This document shows, piece by piece, positions 26,947 through 39,124 of a stretch of DNA of 64,000 nucleotides; within the stretch, counting starts at the first letter, position 1, and each line of letters opens with the position of its first letter. Made by a program: the position numbers and the translations under genes. The notes beneath the pieces are model-generated. The model saw nothing but the letters and a program-made list of their open reading frames with translations. It ran no database searches and had not been told where the DNA came from. The stretch is from Cunninghamella blakesleeana (lineage: Eukaryota; Mucoromycota; Mucoromycetes; Mucorales; Cunninghamellaceae): positions 6,508,001 to 6,572,000 of the forward strand of contig JAFCIZ010000001.1 of NCBI GenBank assembly GCA_017871115.1, given 5' to 3'.

Positions 26947-28637
26947 AAATGTTGAATTTATTTTTTATTATACTTCGTTTGTGATAATAGCTGTTTTATC
27001 AATCCTTTTTTTATTACAAAATACTAAAATTTAAATTTTTTAAACAATAAAGCTGAGTTTTAAAAGTTTAAATGGAAGTGCCTGACTTTTACATGCTACT
27101 GATCCTTATATATATATAATGATGGAGTATATAATACTCATCTTTTCTCTCTTTTTTCCATTATTCATGTTTGTTCCTTTATTTTCTTTATAATAAAAAA
27201 AAGTGGGTAAAGAAATAAAAAAATATCGCCCTTTTAACAGTTTTTTCCCCATTAATAGAACCAGAATAAAAAAATTAGTCAAGACACAGAAAATTAAAAT
27301 CCAGCCAATTTTTTTAAGATGCAGACGTTTGAGATTTTTTTAAGCAGCTCAACTTTATATTATGTAACCCTACCCCAACCTTTTTTACAAGTTTTCAAAT
27401 GAATATTAAACTACTGTATATATAAGGATCATCAGTTTCTGATGACTTTTTTATGTATGTGGTCACGCTTATGTTTTATTTATTCTGTATATATCTCAAT
27501 TTTTTTTACTAAGCAATCATGCTTTGATACTTTCACACATTCATATGAATATATCGAGGTACAATATGTTCAAGTATTATTATTATTATTGGTAGCTATG
27601 ATCAACATAACGTTTTTATTTTGTATTTTCTTGAGGTTTTATCAAGTCATCCAGCTTTAATTTTTTTTATCAGTTTATACGAATATGTCAAGCTAAAAGT
27701 TGTTTAAAAATCATTCGGCTCTGAAACACTTTTTTTTCACCCTTCTCTTTCACATTTTTTTTATATACATGTATGTATATATTGTAGTGCATTAATCTTT
27801 TTATTTACACATATTTTTTTGAACCAATAAAATAGATTTATCTGATTATAGAATTGTTAGCGTATGGTTTTTGGCTGTGTGTTTTTCTTAATTCTTGGCA
27901 AATAGGTATTTTTTATGCCAAAAAATTACTTTCCGTTTATATTCGACTAATGGTTTTATTATGGGCGCTAGCTATTTTTCAATTATTATAAGTGAAAGCT
28001 TCATTTTATAATTTAAAATAATGATCATTTTTATAATCAGGATCAAAACCATTCTTCACTTGTCCTTCTAGAGACTTAAGATTTTTTTTTTCGTGGAAAT
28101 GGGATTTTTATAGTTTAATATGATACTCTTTTATTCTTCTTTAAGATAGTGACCTGACTTTAATCAAAGTGGGGTATTTTTTGGTATCTAAAATATCACA
28201 CTTCTTTAATAAGTTGTAATGATATCTAAGTAACAGCTTATTTATTATTATTACTATTATAATTTTTAAAAGGAACTAAAAATCATCAGTTTTTCAGTTA
28301 TATATGCTTTTTATTAACGTACTAAAAAATATCAAAAAGCTATATATGAAAAAGTAGTTTTATATATAATCATTACATGAAAGGAAATAAATAATGAAAC
28401 TTTTATTTATTTTGACGTAAAAAAAAAGAAATAATTTTACCTAATAAATGACTCTTAATACAAAAAATTTATAGGTAAACGACATGTTGATTTCTTTTTG
28501 GTTTTAAAAGCTTCGATGTAGTTGTGAATAGTAAAGAAAAAAAAAAGCGGGGTTTCAATTTGTTAAATTTTTAAACTGTTGAACTGAATTTCTTTCCTCT
28601 TTCCCCTCAATTTTTATTTTTATTTTATACCGAAAAT
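26947..28637. other. Intergenic region, about 1.7 kb
   Basis: T-rich spacer between two + genes. A 72-codon ATG-started frame at 27442-27660 is hydrophobic but has no conserved content that I recognise; I treat it as chance. A pyrimidine-rich stretch directly precedes the next gene. No repeat family or RNA gene seen. Confidence 0.5.
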
Positions 28638-29563
28638 ATGTTTGCCAGATCTTGTCAAAGTAATCCTTTTTTATTAACGAAACTAAATTGAAATGAAATG
28701 AAATAAAACAATGTATATGGTACTAATATCTATAATTATATTTATTTATCTATTATTGATTTGGGAAAGAATAGGATACTCATCAATATTAAAACATAGA
28801 TCATTTCACTCTGGATTAATACTTCGAAACAAACAATATCACTTTGACACCTTTAAATTTGTACAACGTTTAGAGCGTGAAGGGTTTAGTAGAGAGCAAA
28901 GTCAAGCAATTATGGCTTCTTTACAAGAAGTTATATCAGACAGGTACTATATATAAATGGTTTGTACATAATGAAAACATACTGATGGTTTATTTTCTTT
29001 TTTTTATAACAGTATGACAAATTTAACTAGATCCATAGTTAATAAAAGTGAACAAGAAAAGGTATTTATAAAAATAAATCAAAAAAGAGATAAAACAAAT
29101 AAAATAGAAATAAAATAAAATTAGTGTAGATAATATAAAATAATAATAACAAATAATTAACTAATAACAATAATATATATAGGCTATTTATACATATAAA
29201 GTAGATTTTGCACAAGTCAAGTCAGAATTACAACTATTGGAAAAAAATGAATTTGTTGTTATGCGGGCAGAAAACGAAAGGTTACAAAATGAATTAGAAA
29301 AACTAAGACAAAAGCTACGAGAAGAAATAACAAGAACACAAGCTAATGTCAGGTTAGAATTAAATCTTGAAAAGGGAAGAATAAGAGATGAAACGAGTGC
29401 ACAAGAAATAAAAATTAATGAAACACATACGAGAATAGAAAGTGAATTAGCTGGTTTAAGAACGCAAATGGAAGCAATCAAATTCCAAATCCTTCAATAT
29501 TTTATAGGTACAATGACTGGTGGTGGGGCTTTATTCCTTGCTTATCTTCGTATGTTTCGATAG
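28638..29563 (+). CDS. Mitochondrial DUF1640 / MCUR1 (CCDC90) family protein
   Basis: Inner-membrane coiled-coil proteins of this family include human MCUR1/CCDC90B and yeast Fmp32; roles in respiratory-chain assembly and calcium-uniporter or proline handling have been proposed. Preferred exons are 28638-28659, 28775-28943, 29013-29061 and 29183-29563, totalling 206 residues. The 22-nt first exon joins in phase to give MFARSCQRYSSILKHRSF, a typical Arg/Ser-rich targeting presequence. The conserved block FDTFKFVQRLEREGFS follows, then a long coiled coil, and a C-terminal membrane segment YFIGTMTGGGALFLAYL ending LRMFR. The in-frame ATG at 28711 gives instead a hydrophobic, uncharged N-terminus; I consider that intron sequence. 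The spliced start needs RNA evidence; the family call is firm. Confidence 0.85.
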
Positions 29564-29957
29564 ATATAATAATATACAGTTTATTTCTTATGTATAATAA
29601 AAATAAAAATAAAAAAGGAGTTTCAATTTTTTTAAAAAAACTATATAACTTCTCTCTCCCTTCAACTTTCTCCTCTCTTTTCTTTCTTTCTCTTTTTTTT
29701 ATTATTATACTTTTTTTTTTCTTAAAAAAAAGTTTATATCCCCTTGCATATATACAACTTGTTTTAACACAGTAACTATCTTCGACGGATCTCGTTTTTT
29801 TTTTAGTTCTTTTTTTTTTCATTAATCAATTATTTTATAAAAAAAAAAAAGAAAGCTTCACTCCTTTTAAAACATCTCTTCCTTTTACTTATCCTTTTTT
29901 TTATATATATAATACTATTTATTTTTCTACACTCATTTAATTAATTATTTTGTAAGA
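29564..29957. other. Intergenic spacer, pyrimidine-rich promoter of myosin V
   Basis: 394 bases dominated by T/C runs (TCTCTCTCCCTTCAACTTTC region at about 29650) and poly-A. It probably holds the DUF1640 terminator and the myosin promoter. No gene is visible. Confidence 0.5.
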
Positions 29958-32900
29958 ATGGTGACACCTCCTCTACATCAACAACTTGAACTTTATGTTA
30001 ATGATACAAAAGTTTGGTTTTTAGATGAAAATGATAATTGGGTTTCAGCTACCTGTATATCAAAACAGATTGATGATAAAGTGATAATAAAGTTAAAAAA
30101 TGATGAAGACAGCACTTTGGTAAAGTTATATAAATTGACAGGAGCAACAACATTAAACATAATATTAAATAATAATATCTATACCTGCTATTATTTACTA
30201 TTATATTACTATAGGAATATACCTTTGAAAGTTTATATAAAGATCTTGAAAAAACGAATGGATCAACTTTACCCCCTCTCCGTAATCCTGCCAAACTTGA
30301 ATCAACAGATGATTTGACAAACCTTAGTTATTTAAATGAACCTTCAGGTAGGACAATAGATATATAAATATGCTGTCCAATATTAATATTAATAATAACA
30401 ATAAGATAATAATACTAAGAATTAATTTTTAATTCAATTTTTTATATTATTTTATATATATATATTTATAGTGTTAAATACTATTAAAAAAAGATATGAA
30501 AACCGTGTTATATATACTTATTCAGGAATTGTTTTGATCGCCACTAATCCATTTGATAGAGTATCTCTTTATGAACCAGAAATCATTCAAAAATATTCAG
30601 GAAGTCGACGTGGTGATTTAGATCCTCATTTATTTGCTATTGCAGAAGATGCCTATCGATGTATGATTCGTGATCAACAAAATCAAACAATCATTGTTTC
30701 CGGTGAAAGGTAAAAACATGCATTTTTCATTATATATATATAAAGAGCATATGAATTTAACTTGACAGTTTTTTTATATTTTATTTTATTTTAATAACAC
30801 TATAGTGGTGCTGGTAAAACTGTTAGTGCGAAATATATTATGCGTTACTTTGCTACAGCTGATGATAAAGAAACAACGGGAAAAGTAGCTAAAACTGATC
30901 AAGAAATGACTGAAGTAGAAGAACAAATTCTTGGTAAGATATATATATATATATATATTTAAATTATAATTGATAAATGTCTTGATCTATTACTTTTTTT
31001 AAAAATAATAATAATAATAATATTTGTTTCATTATTTAGCTACAAATCCAATCATGGAAGCTTTTGGGAATGCAAAAACAACCAGAAATGATAACAGTTC
31101 TCGATTTGGCAAATATATTGAAGTAATAAAAAAAATAATGCATGATTTAATTATTATTTAATAATTACTAATATTTTTATTTTTATTTCTATTTTTACTT
31201 TTATTTTATTCTATTTTATTCTTCTTTGTATAGATTCATTTTGATAAAAAGTGTAATATTACCGGTGCTAAAATCAAAACATATTTATTAGAACGATCAC
31301 GTTTGATATATCAACCTGAAACAGAGAGAAATTATCACATCTTTTACCAGGTAATGCAACTATTTCAAATTTTATGCATATGTATCATAATAACAAATAA
31401 TAACTATATAATAATAAACCAATTATCTCACCTCCTTATTTTTTATTTTATTATATATATGTATATTATTTAAATTATATTAGCTTTGTAATGGTTTACC
31501 TGAAAAAGAAAGGGAAAAATTAAAATTAAAATCATGGACTGATTATCATTATCTTAATCAAAGTGGTACTGGTGAAATTCCTGGTGTAGACGATGCAGAA
31601 GAGTTTGACTTGACACAAAAATCTTTATCCAAAGTCGGCATTACAACTGATATTCAAAGCCAATTATTCCAATTATTAGCTGCTCTTTTACATATGGGAA
31701 ATATCGATATTACTGGCCGTGGAGATGCTATGATTTCTGAAGAAGATGAAAGTTTAAATTTAGCTACCAAGTTTTTAGGCATTAAAACTAGCGAATTTAG
31801 AAAATGGATTGTTCGTCGTCAAATTACTACTCGGTCTGAAAAAATTGTTACTAATCTTAATCCTGCACAAGCACAAGTTGTTCGTGATTCTGTCGCTAAA
31901 TATATCTATGCTAATTTATTCGACTGGATTGTCAATGTGGTCAATGAAACACTTGCAAGTTCCTCTGCCGAAAAATGCGCTACATTTATTGGTGTATTGG
32001 ATATTTATGGTTTTGAACATTTCAAGAAAAACTCTTTTGAACAATTTTGTATTAATTATGCTAATGAAAAGTTACAACAACAGTTTAACCAACATGTCTT
32101 TAAATTGGAACAAGAAGAATATGTTAGGGAACAAATTGATTGGAAATTTATTGAATTCAGTGATAATCAAAAATGTATTGAAATGATTGAATCTAAATTG
32201 GGTATTCTTTCTCTTTTGGATGAAGTAATTATTACATACTTTTTTTAGATAATAATAATAACAATAACTCTATATACATTTGAAAGTATTAAAACTAATT
32301 ATTACTTTTTTAAAAAAAAATCCAATTTTTATTCTATAGGAATCTCGTTTACCATCAGGAAATGATCAAGGTTTCTGTACTAAATTGTATCAAGCTTTCA
32401 GCACACCATCTTATCAAGATTATTTCAAAAAACCTCGTTTCTCCAATAGCTCATTTACTGTTGTTCATTATGCTCATGATGTTGAATATGAATCTGAAGG
32501 TTTCATGGATAAGAACAAGGATGCTGTTCCTGATGAATTATTAGCTTTATTACAAGGCTCTGAATTTAAATTTTTGGTGGATATGGTTCAAAATACTAAT
32601 GTTGAAGCTGAATCTTCCGTAAGTATAATAATAATAATAAAAGTTATTAATTTTATGGAAATAATAATTAAGCAAGAAAGAAAAAAAGAAAAAAATGGAT
32701 ACTGAGCTAATTATCTTTTTATTTATATAATTTTATTTTCAAATTATTATACAATAGAATAATAATACTAAAAGACTTAGTGTAGTCAAAAAGCCTACAC
32801 TTGGCTCCATATTTAAGGTAGATTAATTTATGATTTACATTAAAAATATGCATACATACATATATAAATATATATTCCTTTTTTATTGATTATATCATAT

Positions 32901-35900
32901 TTTCTTTATTCTTTTTCTTTTTAGCTCTCTTTAATTAATCTTATGGATACAATTGCTCAAACCAACGTTCATTATATTCGTTGTATTAAACCTAATGAAG
33001 CTAAAGCTGCTTGGAAATTTGAACCCAATATGGTTCTTTCTCAGTTACGTGCCTGTGGTGTATTAGAAACTATCCGTATTAGTTGCTCTGGATATCCTAC
33101 TCGTTGGACATTTAGTGAATTTACTGAAAGATACTATGCACTTGTTTCTGCTGAACACTGGTTCCCTAGAAAAGATGTAGATGAACGTAAATTATGTAGT
33201 ATTATTTTGGATTCTCATATTAAAGAAGCTGATCGCTATCAAATTGGGTTAACAAAGATTTTCTTTAGAGCTGGACAGGTAATATATATATATATATATA
33301 TTATTGTTATTATTATTTCTTAACATATTTATTTATTTTTACCTTTATTTTATTAGCTTGCTTATTTAGAAAAATTAAGAAATGATCGATGGGCAGAAGT
33401 AGCTATATTAATTCAGAAAAACGTCAGAAGATTTTTGGCTAGAAAGCATTATAAACGTATTCAAGAATTGATTATTAAATTACAACAAGTAGCTAGAAAG
33501 AAACATGCACAAGCTAAACTTCAAGAATTACGACAAATAAAGGCAGCTATTGTTATTCAATCCCATTGGAAAAGATATAAAGCAAGAAAAGAATTCCTTG
33601 AACGTCGTCACTTTATTATTCAAGTTCAAACTGTGGTAAGATCACTTATAGCCAAGAAACATTTTGCCATGCTTCGACAACATAATGCAGCAACAGTTAT
33701 TCAAAGTGCGGTACGTGGATGGATAGTACGTAAACAAGTCAAAGCCAAAATACAATTCATTATTAAACTTCAGACATGTATTCGACGTAAACAAGCCCGT
33801 AAACAGCTCGGAGTTATTAAAGCGGAAGTACGGTCTGTCTCTCATTATAAAGAAGTATCTTATAAACTTGACAACAGAGTCTTGGAATTAACAGAAAGCT
33901 TGACAAAACAAAAAGAAGAAAAAATCCAATTGAAAGCAAGAGCAACTGAATTAGAAAAACAAATCATGGATCACTTTAAGAGAAATGAAGATCTATTACA
34001 ACGTGCTAACAAACTGTCTTCCACTATGGGTGATTATAATGATGAGGATAATGCTAAGAATGCATTAACACCTACTCGTGAAGATTTAGAAAAATTCTGT
34101 CTTGAATCCTTCAATAAAATTAAACAACAGGATAAACAAATTGAACAGCTGAAAGAAGATTTGGCAAAACGAAGAGAAAGTATGACGAATGTGAATGAAG
34201 CGTCTCAAAAGGCAATTAAATCTCTTACTGATACTCCCCCTAGTGTTTCAGAGTTAAAAGCAACCATTGCAGGATTGAAAAAACAATTGTCTTATTCTTG
34301 GAATCACCAACCTCAACGTTCTTCTTTAAGATCATCGACAATAAATAAGCAAAGCTCCTTAAAGTCACCGCTCTCTTCTACTAAAACAAATGAAACCGGA
34401 AAAGGAATTGAAAATCTTGACATGGATATCCAAGTCTCTCAAGAATTAATAACTTTATTATTAGATGAACAAATATTACATAAAGAAATCTTTGAATCAC
34501 TTATTCGGTTACCTATAAAGACACCTAACCAATCTACTACTATTATTACAGACGATCATGTTACCAATGGTAATAGTAAAGATGAAGTTCAAGAAAACGA
34601 AGGCGATGATGGAGGACAACAGCTTGATAAAGCTGATATTTTCTTACCTGCTCAAATTATTAATACATGCATTATGACAATGTGGAAATTGGGTAAATTG
34701 AGGGATTCAGAACAATTTGCTTTACAAGCTATCCATGTTATTCGAAAGTATTGTCAGGTAAGAAATAAGTACATTATCACACGTACAAGGATTTTTTTTT
34801 TTTTTAATTATAATAATTAATTTTTTATTCTATTTTACAACTTTTATATAGGAACAATCTGATAATAAAACTTTAGCAACCTATTTATTCTGGTTAACCA
34901 ATTCTCATCAATTATTATCACTCATTTTTAATGCCGAAGCCATGTCTTCACCTATCCATCAACACGCTGTAGACCAAGTATCTAATAAAATAAAATATGA
35001 ACTTCAACTCTTGGAAAATGATTTATTTGACCTTGCTATTAAAGAAATCCATAGCAAATTAAATAAAATCGCCATCCCAGCAGTAATTGAAAGTCAATCA
35101 CTTCCTGGTTATTTGGCTACTGATGCTGGTAGAATGTTTAGTAGTCAAGCGGCTTATACAATGGATGATTTGATCCATTATATTCAACAAGTAATTTCTT
35201 TACTTGGTTTCTATCAATTGGAAGAATCTACAAATGAACAATTTGTTAATGAAGTAATGAAATATATTGGTGTTAATTGTTTTAATGATTTGGTATCACG
35301 TCGAAATTATAACTCATGGAAACGAGGTAAACATTAAAATTAGTATTAGTGAAGAGAAAATATACCATTGTACAACTTTACTAAACTTTATCTATTTCTT
35401 TTTATTACGAATTAATAATTATCTAATTATTTTAGCTATGCAAATTCAATATAACCTTTCAAGATTAGAAGAATGGTGTAAAGAAAATGATAGAATGAAT
35501 GCTATGTTAGAATTGGAGTATTTGGCACAAGCTACAAAAGTGCTCCAATTAAAAAAGAGCACTTTGGATGATATTGAAATAATATGTAATGTTTGTTGGA
35601 TGCTATCACCCACTCAAATTCAAAAATTATTACAAAATTATCATATTGCTGAATATGAGGTAAATATATAAATATAAATATAAATATAGAAAAGTATATA
35701 AATATAGAAAAAATAGGAGAACCATAATGGGGGAAAAAAAAAAAAAAAGAAGGAAAGAGAATTTATTTATTTTGGTAAAAAAGAATGTGGTTATTACGTG
35801 ATAATTTTGATTTAACGTTTATTTTATTCTATGATTACTTTTATTATTAATAGGAACCCATTAACCATGATATTATAAGATCAGTGCCTTCTAAATCAAC

Positions 35901-36183
35901 TAACAGTGACAATAAACAATTATTATTAGAAAATGATACATTAGATAATACAGTATTTGAATTATCAGAATTACGCGATGTTTCTCAGTCAAAGTTGACC
36001 AGCTCCGATGTAAAAGTAAGCACTTTTTGAAAAAAAAATAAACTAAAACGCCAAGATTATGATAATAATTTATTTATTTATTTATTTATTAATATGTTTT
36101 ATTTTTATTTTAATTTTTTATAGCTGGAACTTCCAAATGTTCAGCGATTACTGATTTTGATATCCAATGAAAATAACTTGTAG
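29958..36183 (+). CDS. MYO2: Class V myosin heavy chain
   Basis: An actin motor for organelle and vesicle transport; in fungi it drives polarised secretion. About 15 exons give about 1,540 residues. An N-terminal SH3-like region ([15 protein letters not shown]) precedes the motor. Motor landmarks are the P-loop GESGAGKT, built across the 30711/30806 junction, switch I DNSSRFGK, switch [10 protein letters not shown], and the actin-binding block [10 protein letters not shown]. Six IQ motifs run from about 33400 to 33810 (for example [15 protein letters not shown] and [15 protein letters not shown]), as is standard for class V. A moderate coiled coil follows, then a C-terminal cargo-binding DIL domain containing [16 protein letters not shown] sequence ([15 protein letters not shown]) and [13 protein letters not shown]. 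Counting 16 residues back from DSVAK the TEDS position is Glu, so no activating phosphorylation is expected there. MYO2 is used as the yeast family name. Confidence 0.95.
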
Positions 36184-36401
36184 AACTAATATATACATCT
36201 AATTTTTTTTATTTTATTCAATTTTTTTTCCTTTTATCCATAATAAACCCTTTTTTATAATTCTTGTGTCACTTATATGTAAGCCTGGATTTAAATATTT
36301 TTTAATAAACTGTTGGTATAATTTTTCTTTCTTTCATTTTCTTTTTCTCTCTTTCTTTTCTTCCTTCTTTACTATTCAAACATTTTAATATAAAGATAAC
36401 T

Positions 36402-37869
36402 ATGTCTGCAATTTTACCTCCTGGTAAGTAAAAAGAAAATATATTGATATAAAATATATATATTGTAATTTGTCTTGCTCATTTATATATATGCACTTTT
36501 TATGATAAACTATCTACTAGGATGGCAAGAATTAAGAACCCCTGAGGGTAGAAGGTAAAATATATATTAAAGAAAAGAATGAAAAGAAAAAGAATAGAAT
36601 GATAAATTATAAATATAAAGGAAGAGGTTATAGAAGAGAAAACACGTCGATAGATTTTATATAAATATACTATTTTAGTAATAATTTTACTAATATTATC
36701 GTACCTTTTTTTTTTTCTTTTTTTTTTTCCCACTTGCTCTTCCTTTAAAAATAGCTATTATGCCAATACTAATACTGGCCACACACAATGGGATAGACCC
36801 GCTCCACCTCCTTCTAATTATCCTCCTCCTCCTCCTCCTCCTTCTAATTACCCTGGTCAACAACAACCATATCCACCCCAACAACAAGGCTATGGCTACC
36901 CACCTCAACAGCAACAACAAGGTTATGGTTATCCTCCTCAACAACAAGGTTATGGATATCCTCCTCAACAACAACAACAAGGTTATGGTTACCCACCCCA
37001 ACAACAACAAAATCAAGGTGAACGTGGTTCATACCCTGGTAATACTTATCCTGGACAACAACCATACCCACCTCATCAACAACAAGGTCCATATCCACCT
37101 CAACAACAACAACAACCTCCAGCTGTTCCACCTAAAAAATCAGGCGGTTTATCTAATGGTATGAAAGGGTTAGCGGGTGGTCTTGCTTTGGGTGGATTGG
37201 CTTTTGGTGCTCATGAATTATATGAACATGAAAAAGATCAATCCGATCGTCTTGAAGAATTAGAACAAAGACAAAGAGAACAAGAACAACATCAACGTGA
37301 ATATGAACAGCAACAACAGCAATATCAACAGCAACAACAATACGAACAACAACAACAATATCAACAACCATATCAACAACCATATGAACAATCAGATTAC
37401 GATGATGCTCGACAAAGAGAACTTGATGAACAACAAAGAGAACTTGATGAACAACAAAGACAAAAGGATGAAGAACAAAGACGACTTGATGAAATGAGAG
37501 CTAATGGCGATTACAGTCAAGAAGCTGAATTTGATGCTCAACAAGAAAGATTAGATGAAATGCAAGAACAACTTGATGATTTACAAGGTAATATATATAA
37601 AATAATATAGCTATAGACCATTATTTTAATAACATTTAAAATACTTTATTTCATTTGAATTCATTAGAACAACAAGATGACTATCAAGAAGAATATGATG
37701 ATGTAAGTTGTAAAATAAAATAAAAAAACAAAATCACTCATGATAAAATAACAATATAAACAAAAAAAAAAAAAAAAAAAAAAAAAATAGAATAAGAGGA
37801 GTTATAGTATTAACGTTATATATCTTTTTTTTTTATTTGTTAATTTTTTATTTATATTAATAGGAATAA
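36402..37869 (+). CDS. WW-domain protein with YPPQQQ repeats and coiled coil (Wwm1-like)
   Basis: A 309-residue protein in five exons: 36402-36423 (22 nt), 36521-36554 (34 nt), 36755-37587, 37668-37702 (35 nt) and 37864-37869 (one codon plus stop). The lengths sum to 930 nt. The WW domain is split over the first three exons: LPPGW from exon 1-2, LRTPEGRSYYANTNTGHTQW across exon 2-3, ending DRPAPPP. Then comes a Pro/Gln/Tyr-rich region with repeats of the GYGYPPQQQ type. A Gly-rich hydrophobic stretch (MKGLAGGLALGGLAFGAHE) follows, then a Gln/Glu-rich coiled coil (QRELDEQQ repeats) and an acidic tail. WW domains bind Pro-rich ligands; the protein also contains PPxY-like segments of its own. 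The nearest named relative I can suggest is yeast Wwm1, on architecture only. Confidence 0.85.
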
Positions 37870-39124
37870 TCATTGGTTAATATTTATATAACTCAACTTT
37901 GTCGACTGATATACATATATTCCTGAATACCATATTTTTTTTAATAAAACCATTACCAATTTACACTTTATTTTTTATCATTTGCCTTCATTAAAGAATT
38001 AATATAATGAAGTAATGACATATATATGTGCACGTGCCTTTTTTTTATTGAATGATTCAATACATTAAAAAAAAAATAAACATTATCGCGAGCTTTTTTT
38101 AAATTTACCAATAGCATCATGCAGCATGACTATTTGCAACCCTTCATGAATAAAAATGTCAAATGAAATGAGCTAAATTCATCATATGCACATTTAAAAA
38201 TTATAATTACCTGTTCAATTAATACTGTCCTTCATGTATTTTTTATAGCTCTAATATATATATGTGGAAAAATCGTTTATTTCTAAAGATATTTATTTAA
38301 TAATCATCATGTTCTTTCCCTTATTTTTTATTTATTTCCACTATATAATAGGTAACCTAGTTCCAAGTTTTTATCATTTCAGAAGTGGCTATATAGCTGT
38401 AATGTACAAAGTAGCTATCAATTTCTAAACGCCTCTTTATTTTCTTTTTTTTTTTCTATGACCACTCTATCATTTCTTGAAATGGTTAGGGAGTTTTTTT
38501 TGAAAATGTTGTACATAATGTCATTTTGCTTTATTAATAGAATGATTTAAAATGCATATAGATATATAGTAAAAAGTGAGGCTGTGGATCCCATAGTTCA
38601 TTAAAAAGTATAAAAGTAGAATGTACAATCTCGATCATTTACTTTTATGTTTATTTTTATTTTTACTCTTTTTGTTATTGATTAATATTTCTATACATAG
38701 TAAAAAATCCGTCCTTTCATTAATTTAGTAAAAGCACTCGTTTTAAAATTGTCTTTTTTACCAAATTGTTGGTTAAAAAAAATAATAATAAAATATTCTT
38801 AATTGTATTAAACTTCTCAATTCGTTTTTTTAGTGATTCATTTTTTTATTTTTATTTTTTGGATTAAATAATACGATGATCTTTTTTTTTTTTTGAAGAA
38901 AAAAGGAAAATAATTTGTTTATTGTTTTGATTATATTTTTTTAATTAGTAGTAGTAGTAAAAAGAAAAAGAAAAAAAATGAAGGGTATATATAATTAGTA
39001 GTGTATTAAAATAAGTATATAAAAAAAGAAAAAAAAAAAGCAAATTAAAGATGAATGAAATAAAAAAGAAACAAATACAAAAATATAAATAGAAGAAAAT
39101 GAAAATGAAAAAAAAAAAAAAAAA
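37870..39124. other. Convergent intergenic region, about 1.25 kb
   Basis: Lies between the stops of the WW gene (+) and the orphan gene (-). It contains CACGTG in TGTGCACGTGCC (about 38026-38037) and a GGTAACC heptamer at 38351-38357. No gene or RNA was recognised. Because both flanking genes point inward, promoter function is not expected; a missed short transcript is possible. Confidence 0.4.

Noticed and set aside
27442..27660. 72-codon hydrophobic open frame
   Set aside because: Starts with ATG and has two hydrophobic stretches, but hydrophobic frames arise readily from T-rich DNA; no splice partner or conserved motif is visible.
28711..28774. N-terminus of the DUF1640 protein starting at ATG 28711
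   Set aside because: The hydrophobic MYMVLISIIIFIYLLLIWE start lacks presequence features; the spliced start at 28638 is in phase and fits the family better. Kept as an alternative only.
36696..37131. Antisense Val/Leu/Arg-rich frames opposite the WW gene
   Set aside because: Shadow translation of the Pro/Gln repeat; the + strand protein has a complete WW domain and coiled coil.
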